Positions 37,932 to 45,848 of a stretch of DNA of 64,000 bases are shown piece by piece (positions within the stretch are counted from its first letter, which is position 1; each line of letters begins with the position of its first letter). This DNA is from Comamonadaceae bacterium UBA2121. Lineage in GTDB: Bacteria > Pseudomonadota > Gammaproteobacteria > Burkholderiales > Burkholderiaceae_C. Made by a program: the position numbers and the translations under genes. Under the pieces are notes generated by a model. It was not told where the DNA came from and ran no database searches. It saw only the letters and a list, made by a program, of their open reading frames with translations. Location: NCBI GenBank assembly GCA_002331385.1, contig DCYB01000005.1, positions 213,456 through 277,455 of the forward strand. The letters run 5' to 3'.

Positions 37932-38843
37932 TCACACGCGCATGTGCGAGCGCAGGAACTCGAGGAACACGCGCACCACCTCGGGCAGCGTGCGTCCGTT
38001 GAGTGTCTGGAATTCAATCGAGCGCTGGCTCATGCCGCGTTCGCGGATCTCGACGGCATGCAGCTCGCCGCGCTCCACACGGTCTCCGATGGTGATCAGC
38101 CCCGAGATCGACAGGCCACCGCCGTTCATGACGAAGTTGGTCAGCGTCTCGAACTGGTTGCAGACAAACACCGGATCAAACGCGATCTGCTGCTCGCTGC
38201 ATCCGATGTCGAACAACTGCCGTACGGTGTTGTCCACTTCCGGCAATGCGATGGGAAACGGCTGCATCTGCGCCAGCGTCACAGAGTGGAAATGCGCCAG
38301 CGCATGATCGGGCCGCATGATGGCCAGCACGCTCGCGGCCTGCCGATGCTCAACGCGGATATTGCGCTCTGCGGCGCGGCTGTAGTTCAGTCCGATATCC
38401 ACATCGCCACGCAAGACCGCAGCCGTCACATCGGCAGGGCTCAATACACGCAGGTGAAAGGTGATGCCCGGATAGTCAGCACGAAACGCGGCAATCGTGC
38501 GCGGCAAAAACTCCACCGCAAAACCGGGGCATGCGGCGATGCGAATGCGTCCACTGCGCAGGCCTTGCAATCCATCGATGTCGGAGACTACGCGATCGGC
38601 CTCCAACGCACCGCGCTGGGCGTGCACGGCCAGCAATTGCCCTGCGGCACTGGGGATCATGCCGCGCGGTTGGCGGTCGAACAAAGACACCTTGAGCACA
38701 TCCTCCAGCACCGCGATCTGGCGACTGACGGCAGACGCCGTGACGTGCAGACGCGTGGAAGCTTCGGTGACGGAGCCACAACGCACCACTTCAAGGAAGT
38801 AGCGCAGCGAGGTTTCTTGAAGTCGATGAGAACGTTCGGCCAT
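37932..38843 (-). CDS. LysR-family transcriptional regulator
   Basis: 303 residues. 'TSLRYFLEVVRCGSVTEASTRLHVTASAVSRQIAVLEDVL' region is a LysR winged helix, and 'RIRIAACPGFAVEFLPRTIAAF' near residue 97 starts the effector domain. It is divergent from kynU across 265 bases that contain a perfect palindrome, so it may control kynU. The effector is unknown. Confidence 0.9.
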   Translation of the reverse strand: MAERSHRLQETSLRYFLEVVRCGSVTEASTRLHVTASAVSRQIAVLEDVLKVSLFDRQPRGMIPSAAGQLLAVHAQRGALEADRVVSDIDGLQGLRSGRIRIAACPGFAVEFLPRTIAAFRADYPGITFHLRVLSPADVTAAVLRGDVDIGLNYSRAAERNIRVEHRQAASVLAIMRPDHALAHFHSVTLAQMQPFPIALPEVDNTVRQLFDIGCSEQQIAFDPVFVCNQFETLTNFVMNGGGLSISGLITIGDRVERGELHAVEIRERGMSQRSIEFQTLNGRTLPEVVRVFLEFLRSHMRV

Positions 38844-38926
38844 GAGCTCAAGTGAGTTTCACAAAACGCAACGATGCGTCGAAATTTAGCGAAAGCGCGA
38901 CCATGTCTTGCCCGCCTAATATCTAT

Positions 38927-38945
38927 TTCGCATGAAGCATGCGAA
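38927..38945. promoter_or_regulatory. Perfect palindrome, candidate LysR operator
   Basis: TTCGCATG-AAG-CATGCGAA, two 8-bp arms with a three-base centre, in the divergent LysR/kynU intergenic region, 83 bases from the LysR start and 163 from kynU. Confidence 0.5.
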
Positions 38946-39108
38946 GAAATTATGGACGATCAAGTCGCTGTAATGCCAATCATTTTCAGCACTTAGAGGC
39001 AGCAACCCATCACCGGAGCCAATGGCGTGCATGTCATCGCACTGCCACTGTTCATGTGCTGCCCAATCACATGCCGCACACCATCGCTGTGCACCATTGC
39101 GGGGCACC

Positions 39109-40404
39109 ATGGCCGACAATGCAAGCGCTATGACCACTTCATACATTTCACTTGCCGACTGCCGCGCCATGGATGCGCGCGATCCGTTGGCGGCGCTGCG
39201 TGCGCAGTTCGATCTGCCCGCCGACGTGCTCTATCTCGACGGCAATTCGCTCGGCGCCATGCCCAAGTCTTCACTGCAACGCGCACAGGAAGTCATTACG
39301 CAGGAATGGGGTAAGGGCCTGATCCGCAGTTGGAACACCGCCGGCTGGTTCGAACTGCCGCGCCGGCTCGGCAACAAGCTCGCGCGTCTCGTGGGTGCAG
39401 CGGACAACGAAGTCGTGGTGACGGACACCACCTCGATCAACCTGTTCAAGGTGATGGCTGCGGCGCTGCAATTGCAAAAGACGCAAGCACCTACGCGCCG
39501 CGTGATCGTCTCGGAGCGCACCAACTTTCCCACCGACCTCTACATCACGCAGGGCCTGACAGACATGCTGCGATCATTGGGCGGTGCGGACTACGAACTG
39601 AGACTGATCGACAGCCCCGACGCCTTGCCTGCCGCGCTCACCGACGACGTGGCGGTGGTGCTGCTCACGCACGTGAACTACCAGACCGGCTACATGTACG
39701 ACATGAGCGAGACCACCGCGCGCGCGCATGCAGCGGGGGCGGTCGTGGTCTGGGACCTGTGCCATTCGGCGGGCGCGGTGCCGGTCGATCTGAATGGCGC
39801 GCAGGCCGACTATGCCGTGGGCTGCACGTACAAGTATTTGAACGGTGGCCCCGGCTCACCCGCGTTCCTGTGGGTGCATCGCCAGCATCAGGACCATTTC
39901 TCGCAGCCGCTGTCGGGCTGGTGGGGCCATGCGCGACCGTTCGCAATGGAGCCGCAATACGCGCCGCATGCGGGCGTGCAGCGCTACCTCTGCGGCACAC
40001 AGCCCATCACCGCGCTGGCGCTGGTGGAGTGCGGGCTGGACACGTTTGCCGACACCGACATGCAGCAGTTGCGCGCCAAGTCGCTCGCGTTGACGACGCT
40101 GTTCATGGATCTGGTGGCGCAGGAATGTGCAGGATTTCCGCTCACGCTGAACACGCCGGTCGACACGAAACATCGCGGCAGTCAGGTGGGATACGCGCAT
40201 CCGCAGGGCTATGCGATGGTGCAGGCGCTGATCGAGCGCGGCGTCATTCCCGACTACCGCGAGCCGCGCATCATGCGCTTTGGCTTCACCCCGCTCTACA
40301 TCGGCTTTGAAGACGTATGGAACGCCGTGGCGATCCTCAAGGACGTTCTCGTCACCGTCAGTTGGGATCAGCCCCGCTTCCACCAACGGGGTGCAGTGAC
40401 CTGA
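39109..40404 (+). CDS. kynU: Kynureninase
   Basis: 431 residues from the ATG at 39109 (GGGG five bases upstream); a longer upstream frame has Cys/His-rich non-family sequence and an alternative ATG at 39130 lacks a site. 'LYLDGNSLGAMP' near residue 45, 'VTDTTSINLFK' near residue 108, and 'CTYKYLNGGPGSPAF' near residue 245 with the PLP lysine are family hallmarks. It cleaves kynurenine to anthranilate and alanine. No kynA or kynB is adjacent, so tryptophan catabolism is completed elsewhere. Confidence 0.94.
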   Translation: MADNASAMTTSYISLADCRAMDARDPLAALRAQFDLPADVLYLDGNSLGAMPKSSLQRAQEVITQEWGKGLIRSWNTAGWFELPRRLGNKLARLVGAADNEVVVTDTTSINLFKVMAAALQLQKTQAPTRRVIVSERTNFPTDLYITQGLTDMLRSLGGADYELRLIDSPDALPAALTDDVAVVLLTHVNYQTGYMYDMSETTARAHAAGAVVVWDLCHSAGAVPVDLNGAQADYAVGCTYKYLNGGPGSPAFLWVHRQHQDHFSQPLSGWWGHARPFAMEPQYAPHAGVQRYLCGTQPITALALVECGLDTFADTDMQQLRAKSLALTTLFMDLVAQECAGFPLTLNTPVDTKHRGSQVGYAHPQGYAMVQALIERGVIPDYREPRIMRFGFTPLYIGFEDVWNAVAILKDVLVTVSWDQPRFHQRGAVT

Positions 40405-40422
40405 GCCAGGACGACGCGCAAC

Positions 40423-40454
40423 AAAAAAGCACCTGATGAGCAGGTGCTTTTTTT
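40423..40454 (+). terminator. Intrinsic terminator of kynU
   Basis: AAAAAAGCACCTG / CAGGTGCTTTTTTT stem with a four-base-class loop. It is symmetrical and could also serve the convergent 95-residue gene. Confidence 0.88.
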
Positions 40455-40486
40455 GCTAAAAGCCGAAGCCGAAGCCGATCGCGCGA

Positions 40487-40774
40487 TCAGTCGTAACGGC
40501 GCACGTTTTCCACTGCCAGGCCATTCATCGCACGGCTCAGGTCCGCGATCATGCGGGCCTCGCGCAGAGCGCGGTTGTAGTGGCGCTCTTCTTCGTGGGC
40601 GCGGCGGCGGGCTTCAGCCCACGATTTGCCTGCCTGAGTGAGGAAAGCCACGGCGTTGCGCAGGGGAGACGGGCGCTTACCGGAGAAAGTCTGTGCCAGG
40701 TTTTCAGCTGCGCGCTGCACGCGCTCCACTCCCGCATGGGTCGCGTCGGCATCGATACGTACAAAGCTAGTCAT
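40487..40774 (-). CDS. Conserved-looking small hypothetical protein
   Basis: 95 residues, soluble, highly charged and mostly helical, with a central 'RRRAHEEERHYNRALREARM' stretch and the C-terminus 'ENVRRYD'. No family recognised. It is divergent from a LysR gene across 121 bases that carry a perfect GTTAAC-centred palindrome. It is convergent with kynU. Confidence 0.6.
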   Translation of the reverse strand: MTSFVRIDADATHAGVERVQRAAENLAQTFSGKRPSPLRNAVAFLTQAGKSWAEARRRAHEEERHYNRALREARMIADLSRAMNGLAVENVRRYD

Positions 40775-40824
40775 GATTCAAACCTATGAAAATGCAGGAG
40801 AAATTTCCTACAAGGCCTCAATCA

Positions 40825-40838
40825 TAGGGTTAACCCTA
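40825..40838. promoter_or_regulatory. Perfect 14-bp palindrome, candidate operator
   Basis: TAGGGTTAACCCTA lies in AT-rich DNA midway between the divergent small hypothetical gene and the LysR gene. Confidence 0.5.
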
Positions 40839-40895
40839 GTAATAATCAAATTTATATTTTGAATCTCAGTCATTCACATGAGTGATGATTAAGCC

Positions 40896-41930
40896 ATGGG
40901 CCCATTCAACTTCCGCTCCCTCGACCTGAATCTACTGCGCGTATTTGACGAGGTGATGGCAGAGCGCAATCTCACGCGCGCTGCGACCAACCTGTCCATC
41001 ACCCAACCGGCGGTGAGCAATGCGCTGCGGCGCCTGCGCGATCTGCTCGGTGACGAGCTGCTGGTGCGCAAAGGGCACGGCGTGGAGCCGACGCCGCGCG
41101 CCATCGCGCTCTGGCCGGTGGTGCGGCAATCCTTGGCGCAATTGCAGGAATCGCTCGCACCGGACAGCTTCGACCCCGCCAGTGCGCGTTCGACCTTCGT
41201 ACTGGCCATGGCCGACGCCACCAGCGCCACGCTGATACCGCCGCTGATCGACATCGTGGAGCGCGAAGCGCCCGGCGTCTCGCTGCGCGTGCTGCCGCTG
41301 ACCACGCGCGACCCGCGCAGCCTGCTCGACGATGCCAGCGCCGACATCGCCATCGGCTACTTTCCGGCGGTGACCTCCGACATCACCGCGCAGGCGCAGA
41401 TGGACAACGTCATCCCGCACGAAAGCCTGCGCCTGTATGACGGCGAATATGTCTGCGTGATGCGGCGCGACCATCCATTGGCCGGGCAGGAGATCACGCT
41501 GGACGCCTACTGCGAAGCACGCCACCTGCTGGTGAGCTTCTCCGGCAAGCCATTCGGCTTCATCGACGAGGCGCTGTCCGGACTGCAACGCGAGCGCCGC
41601 ATCGTGCTCACCGTCAACCAGTTCTTCACTGCAGGGCGCGTAGTGGCCAGCTCCAACCTGCTCACCGTGCTGCCGCGGCATTTCGTCAACATCGCCAACC
41701 TGCATGACGATCTGGTCTGGCGACCGCTGCCAATGAGCCTGCCGCCGGTCCACGTGGATGCGGTCTGGCGCCCCGAGCGTCGCTACGATGCCGGACACAC
41801 CTGGCTGCGCGATGCGATTGCGCGCGCCGCAACACAGACCACGCCGCAGCAAGCGGCGTTCTTGCACAATCAAGCCCATCTGAAGAAGCAACGCAGCGGC
41901 CCCACCGCCCCGCCCCCATCGACACCATGA
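40896..41930 (+). CDS. LysR-family transcriptional regulator (NodD/LeuO-like)
   Basis: 344 residues. 'RSLDLNLLRVFDEVMAERNLTRAATNL' with 'QPAVSNALRRLRDLLGDEL' is the NodD/LeuO-type LysR N-terminus. 'STFVLAMADATSATLIPPL' near residue 105 starts the effector domain. The last 40 residues are a Gln/Lys/Pro-rich extension. It overlaps the phosphoesterase gene by four bases. Confidence 0.9.
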   Translation: MGPFNFRSLDLNLLRVFDEVMAERNLTRAATNLSITQPAVSNALRRLRDLLGDELLVRKGHGVEPTPRAIALWPVVRQSLAQLQESLAPDSFDPASARSTFVLAMADATSATLIPPLIDIVEREAPGVSLRVLPLTTRDPRSLLDDASADIAIGYFPAVTSDITAQAQMDNVIPHESLRLYDGEYVCVMRRDHPLAGQEITLDAYCEARHLLVSFSGKPFGFIDEALSGLQRERRIVLTVNQFFTAGRVVASSNLLTVLPRHFVNIANLHDDLVWRPLPMSLPPVHVDAVWRPERRYDAGHTWLRDAIARAATQTTPQQAAFLHNQAHLKKQRSGPTAPPPSTP

Positions 41931-42775
41931 AGATCCAACTGCTCTCCGATCTGCATCTGGAAACTCACCCCCACTTCCAGCCCACGCCCGCACCTGGCGC
42001 CGACGTGCTGGTGCTTGCGGGCGACGTGGGCTCCTACCAGCAGGGATCGCGACTGGCAGGCGTGCGCTTCGGGCTGGAGCGCTTTTCCCCACTGCCGCAA
42101 TTTGCGCACTGGCCCACACCCGTGATCTTTGTGCCCGGCAACCACGAATACGACGCGCTCGATTTCGACGAAGCACATGCGCGCCTGCGCGCCGTGTGCG
42201 ACGAGTTGGGCCTGATCTGGCTGGAGCGCGAAACGCATGTGCTCGATGGCGTCCGCTTTGTCGGCACCACGCTGTGGAGCGACTTTGACGCGCTCGCGGG
42301 AGAAGACCTGCTCACCCGCCCCACGCGCTATCTCCAGCAGCGCGAGAAAGCTTTCCGCGCCGCCAACTTCTACCTGCGCAAAACCGGGGGAACCCGTCAT
42401 GGCGAGCCCTTTCTGGCCGAGCAAATCCGCGCGCAATCGCTGCTCTGCCAGGAATGGTTGCGAAACGCACTCGCCCAGCCCCACGATGGCGGCCCCACCA
42501 TCGCGGTCACTCACTTCGCGCCGAGCCTGATGAGCGCCGATCCGCGCTACGGCATGGTTCCGGGCACTGCGGGCTTCTGCAACGCGCTCGACGCGCTGTT
42601 TCCCTTGGCCGACGTGTGGATGCACGGGCACCTGCACGCACCCAGCGACTACACTGTCCGTAGTCAAAGTTCAGAAGCACGCACGTGGAAATGTCGGGTG
42701 GTGGCCAATCCGCTCGGATACGCCGTCAAGGGTGAGCAGGAGACGTTTCAGCCGCACTTCACGATCGACATCTGA
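41927..42775 (+). CDS. Metallophosphoesterase (calcineurin-like)
   Basis: 282 residues. The metal-site motifs are in order: 'SDLHLE' (residues 6-11), 'LAGDVGSY' (near 31), 'VPGNHEYD' (near 66), 'VTHFAPS' (near 197) and 'HGHLHAPSDY' (near 232). The substrate (nucleotide, phosphodiester or protein) cannot be read. It starts in the stop of the LysR gene, so the two are co-translated. Confidence 0.88.
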   Translation: MKIQLLSDLHLETHPHFQPTPAPGADVLVLAGDVGSYQQGSRLAGVRFGLERFSPLPQFAHWPTPVIFVPGNHEYDALDFDEAHARLRAVCDELGLIWLERETHVLDGVRFVGTTLWSDFDALAGEDLLTRPTRYLQQREKAFRAANFYLRKTGGTRHGEPFLAEQIRAQSLLCQEWLRNALAQPHDGGPTIAVTHFAPSLMSADPRYGMVPGTAGFCNALDALFPLADVWMHGHLHAPSDYTVRSQSSEARTWKCRVVANPLGYAVKGEQETFQPHFTIDI

Positions 42776-42803
42776 TACTGCGCAACAAGACTGAGGCCTG
42801 CCG

Positions 42804-42843
42804 TTGATTGTCGTCAACGCACCATGCTATTGACTCATATCAA
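42804..42843 (+). promoter_or_regulatory. Two FNR/ANR-like boxes upstream of uspA
   Basis: TTGAT-TGTC-GTCAA (42804-42817) and TTGAC-TCAT-ATCAA (42830-42843) each match the FNR consensus TTGAT-N4-ATCAA with one mismatch. The second is centred about 40 bases before the likely start site set by a -10 TTTAAT (42864-42869), the class II activator position. Confidence 0.6.
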
Positions 42844-42900
42844 GACTCACAGGTTGGCAGACATTTAATCTGAAAATACTCACAAACAAGGAGATCCTTC

Positions 42901-43323
42901 ATGAAGATCCTTCTCGCCGTCGATGGCAGCCCCTACACCCAGAAAATGCTGACTTACCTGGCCACGCACGATGCCACGCTGGGTGATTCGATGAAGTACA
43001 CCGCCATCACCGTGTGCCCCGAAGTGCCACCCCGCGCGCGCGCCGCACTGGGCAAAACCACCGTGGACCAGTACTACGCGGAAGAAGGCCAGAAGATTCT
43101 CGACCCCGTCGTGAAATTCCTGGACAAGCACGGCGTGAAGGCAGACACCGAACTCAAGGTCGGCCACGCAGGCGACGCCATCGCCAAATTCGCCGAAGAG
43201 GGCAAATTCGATCTCATCATCATGGGCACCCAGGGCGTGAGCGCCCTGAGCAAGCTGGTGATGGGCTCGGTCAGCACCAAGGTGCTGGCACAGTGCTCCG
43301 TGCCGGTGCTGCTGATTCGCTGA
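42901..43323 (+). CDS. Universal stress protein, UspA family
   Basis: 140 residues with a strong AAGGAG site. 'ILLAVDGSPYTQK' starts the fold, and 'IIMGTQGVSALSKLVMGSVSTKVL' near residue 105 has the G-x2-G-x9-G-S ATP-binding signature. The upstream FNR-like boxes suggest induction at low oxygen. It ends at a hairpin that lies inside the 3' end of the convergent LysR gene. Confidence 0.93.
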   Translation: MKILLAVDGSPYTQKMLTYLATHDATLGDSMKYTAITVCPEVPPRARAALGKTTVDQYYAEEGQKILDPVVKFLDKHGVKADTELKVGHAGDAIAKFAEEGKFDLIIMGTQGVSALSKLVMGSVSTKVLAQCSVPVLLIR

Positions 43324-43344
43324 TCGGTCGCGCTTTTGCAGGGC

Positions 43345-44304
43345 TCACGGGTTGAGTCCACCAGGGCCGCTTTGAGCGGCCTTTTCTTTTTTCACTCCGG
43401 ACAGCACCTTGTGCGCCGCGCTGGTCAGGGCTCCGGAGAGTGCATCGAGTACGTCGGACTCCAGATTCCACGAGTGCCAATAGAGCTGGATCGGGAGCGT
43501 GAATCCGGGCGAGACGTCCACCAGCTTGCCGTTGGCGATGAGGGGTCTGGCCATCAGTTCGGGCACGACGCTGACGCCCCATCCGGCGGCTACGGCGCGC
43601 AATTGGCCTTCGGAGCTGGGCACGAAAACGCTGGCCAGCGAGACGCGCTTGAGGCCCAGTCTGCGGGCGACGAACTCGGCCTGCATGTCGTCCTTGCGGT
43701 TGAAGCAGACGAAGGTGAGATCACGAAAATTGCGCGCCGTGAGGCCTTCCTCCAGATGCGAGCGGGCGAATTCGGGTGAGGCGACGGCCACGTATTCCAT
43801 GGCGCCCAGCGGCACGACCTTGCAGCCGCGCAAGGCTTTTTTGAGCGTGGTGACGCAGCCGAGCACCTGACCGGAGCGCAGCCATTCCTGCGTGAAGTCC
43901 TGATCGTCGGTGATGATTTCCAGCGGCAGGTTGTGGCGCACCAGCGGCCCGAGCGCGTCGAGCGCCCAGGTGGCAATGCTGTCGGCGTTGATGGCGATCG
44001 AGATGCGCTCGTCCTCGCGCGCTCCGCCCGGCGCGCGCGGAGCGAGTTCCTGCAGGTCGCGATCCAGATCGGCGCGCAGCAGGCGCAATTGGCGCGTGTG
44101 CTTGAGCAGCAACTGCCCGGCGCTGGTGGGGCGCAGCGGTCTGGTGCGCACGAGCACCACGGAGCCGACCTGCGCCTCCAGCGCGCGCAGGCGCTGTGAC
44201 ACGGCGGATTGGGTGACGTTCAGGCGCTGCGCTGCGCGCTCGAAACCGCCCTCTTCCACGATGGCGGCAAGGCATTCGAGGGCCGATGGATCGTAGGTGT
44301 GCAT
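43345..44304 (-). CDS. ArgP/IciA-like LysR-family regulator
   Basis: 319 residues. 'LECLAAIVEEGGFERAAQRLNVTQSAVSQRLRALEAQ' region with 'GSVVLVRTRPLRPTSAGQLLLKH' is the ArgP-type N-terminus. 'ISIAINADSIATWALDAL' near residue 100 starts the effector domain as in ArgP. Family members sense lysine or arginine and usually control an exporter (argO). Here the divergent gene is dadA instead, which suggests amino-acid sensing for a D-amino-acid pathway. Its last codons contain the uspA terminator. Confidence 0.88.
   Translation of the reverse strand: MHTYDPSALECLAAIVEEGGFERAAQRLNVTQSAVSQRLRALEAQVGSVVLVRTRPLRPTSAGQLLLKHTRQLRLLRADLDRDLQELAPRAPGGAREDERISIAINADSIATWALDALGPLVRHNLPLEIITDDQDFTQEWLRSGQVLGCVTTLKKALRGCKVVPLGAMEYVAVASPEFARSHLEEGLTARNFRDLTFVCFNRKDDMQAEFVARRLGLKRVSLASVFVPSSEGQLRAVAAGWGVSVVPELMARPLIANGKLVDVSPGFTLPIQLYWHSWNLESDVLDALSGALTSAAHKVLSGVKKEKAAQSGPGGLNP
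43365..43391 (+). terminator. uspA terminator embedded in convergent LysR gene
   Basis: GGCCGCT / AGCGGCC stem followed by TTTTCTTTTTT, located in the last 16 codons of the ArgP-like gene on the opposite strand. Confidence 0.75.
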
Positions 44305-44391
44305 GTCGTCCTTGTATTAGTTCTACTGATGATTTTCGAATAAGTTTAATTTTTCTTTTAATTCGACTCAACCGGGCCCACACTTCCGCCC

Positions 44392-45735
44392 ATGAAAACC
44401 ATCATCCTTGGCGCCGGCATCATCGGCATCTCTACGGCGTGGCACCTGCTTGAGCGTGGCCACGAGGTCGTCGTGGTCGATCGCCAGCCCGATGCGGCGC
44501 TGGAGACGAGCTTTGCGAATGGCGCGCAGATTTCGGTCAGCTATTGCGAACCGTGGGCCAACCGCGAAGCGCCGTTGAAGGCCATCAAGTGGCTGTTCGA
44601 CAAGGAAGCGCCGCTGTTGCTGCGCCCGCAGATGGACCCAAGCCAGTGGAGCTGGTTGCTGAAATTCCTCGGCCAGTGCAACGACTCGGCTTTCGAGCGC
44701 AACGTGCAGCAGATCGTGGCGCTGGGCGCGTACAGCCACGCCGCGCTGAAGGATGTGATCCGCTCCACGGGGTTCGAATTCGACCGGCTGGAGCGCGGCA
44801 TTGCGCACTTCTACACCGATCAGAAATCGCTCGACGCGGCGGGTGAGGCCGTGAACGTGATGCGCCGCTATGGCGTGCAGCGCCGCGTGGTGAGCAAGGA
44901 AGAGTTGTTCCAGATCGAGCCTGCCTTCCGCGCCTATGCCGACCACATCACGGGCGGCACCTACACCAGCACGGATGAAAGCGGTGATGCGCGCGTGTTC
45001 ACCCAGCATCTGGCGCGCCTGTGCGCCGAACGCGGTGCCCAATTGCTGTTCGGCCATGACGTGGAGCGCCTGCACCGCACCGGGGACGCGGTCAACGCCG
45101 TGACGGTGCGCCCCCGCGCCGCATCGGCTCATGGTGAAGCACGCAGTTTTGAGCTCAAAGGCGACGCCATCGTCGTGGCCTGCGGCAGCTACAGCGCGCC
45201 GATGCTGCGCACGGTGGGCATCCAGGTGCCGATCTATCCGGGCAAGGGCTATAGCGCGACGTTCCCGATCCTCAAGCCGGACGAGGCGCCCTATGTCTCG
45301 TCGATTGACGACGGCAAGAAGGTGGCGATCAGCCGCCTGGGCAACCAGTTGCGCGTGGCGGGCACCATCGAACTGGGGGGATTCGATCTGGATCTCGATT
45401 CCAGCGTGGCGCGTGCGCGCTGCCACATGCTGTCGCGCCGCATTGAAACCATCCTGCCCGGTGTGTGCGACACGCGCACGCCGGAAGAAGGCGGCAACCC
45501 GCAGTACTGGTGCGGCCTGCGTCCGGCAACGCCGACCAACATCCCACTGATTGGCCGCACGCGCCTGAAGGAGCTGTGGATCAACTCCGGCCACGGCACG
45601 CTGGGCTGGACGCATGGTGCCGGCTCTGGCAAAGCGTTGGCCGAGCTGATGAGCGGGGCGCGCCCGGCCATGGCGTTCGACTTCATGGGCGAGGAGCGCT
45701 CGCGCTCACCGCGCCAGCAACCGCGCACCGCCTGA
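44392..45735 (+). CDS. dadA: D-amino acid dehydrogenase
   Basis: 447 residues. 'IILGAGIIGISTAWHLLERG' near residue 4 is the FAD-binding GxGxxG, 'ETSFANGAQISVSYCEPWAN' near residue 38 is a DadA signature, and 'GLRPATPTNIPLIG' near residue 375 and 'NSGHGTLGWTHGAGSG' near residue 400 are typical C-terminal motifs. It oxidises D-amino acids, passing electrons to the respiratory chain. It is divergent from the ArgP-like gene across 87 AT-rich bases. No alanine racemase is adjacent. Confidence 0.93.
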   Translation: MKTIILGAGIIGISTAWHLLERGHEVVVVDRQPDAALETSFANGAQISVSYCEPWANREAPLKAIKWLFDKEAPLLLRPQMDPSQWSWLLKFLGQCNDSAFERNVQQIVALGAYSHAALKDVIRSTGFEFDRLERGIAHFYTDQKSLDAAGEAVNVMRRYGVQRRVVSKEELFQIEPAFRAYADHITGGTYTSTDESGDARVFTQHLARLCAERGAQLLFGHDVERLHRTGDAVNAVTVRPRAASAHGEARSFELKGDAIVVACGSYSAPMLRTVGIQVPIYPGKGYSATFPILKPDEAPYVSSIDDGKKVAISRLGNQLRVAGTIELGGFDLDLDSSVARARCHMLSRRIETILPGVCDTRTPEEGGNPQYWCGLRPATPTNIPLIGRTRLKELWINSGHGTLGWTHGAGSGKALAELMSGARPAMAFDFMGEERSRSPRQQPRTA

Positions 45736-45784
45736 ACACGGCCTGATCGCGGCCTGATCGCGGCTTGAGCGCGACCCACATGAC

Positions 45785-45822
45785 AAAGCGCCGGCCGCGT
45801 GATCGTACGCGGCCGGCGCTTT
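45785..45822. terminator. Bidirectional terminator of dadA and the binding-protein gene
   Basis: A perfect 15-bp stem AAAGCGCCGGCCGCG / CGCGGCCGGCGCTTT with an eight-base loop between convergent genes. Confidence 0.8.
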
Positions 45823-45848
45823 GGGTTGAATCCGTCAGAGGCTGCGGA

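Noticed and set aside
39022..39108. Longer N-terminus of kynureninase
   Set aside because: The extra 29 residues are Cys/His-rich and unlike the family; ATG 39109 has the better ribosome site.
40461..40480. Short AAGCCG tandem repeat after the kynU terminator
   Set aside because: Only three imperfect hexamers; no sign of function.
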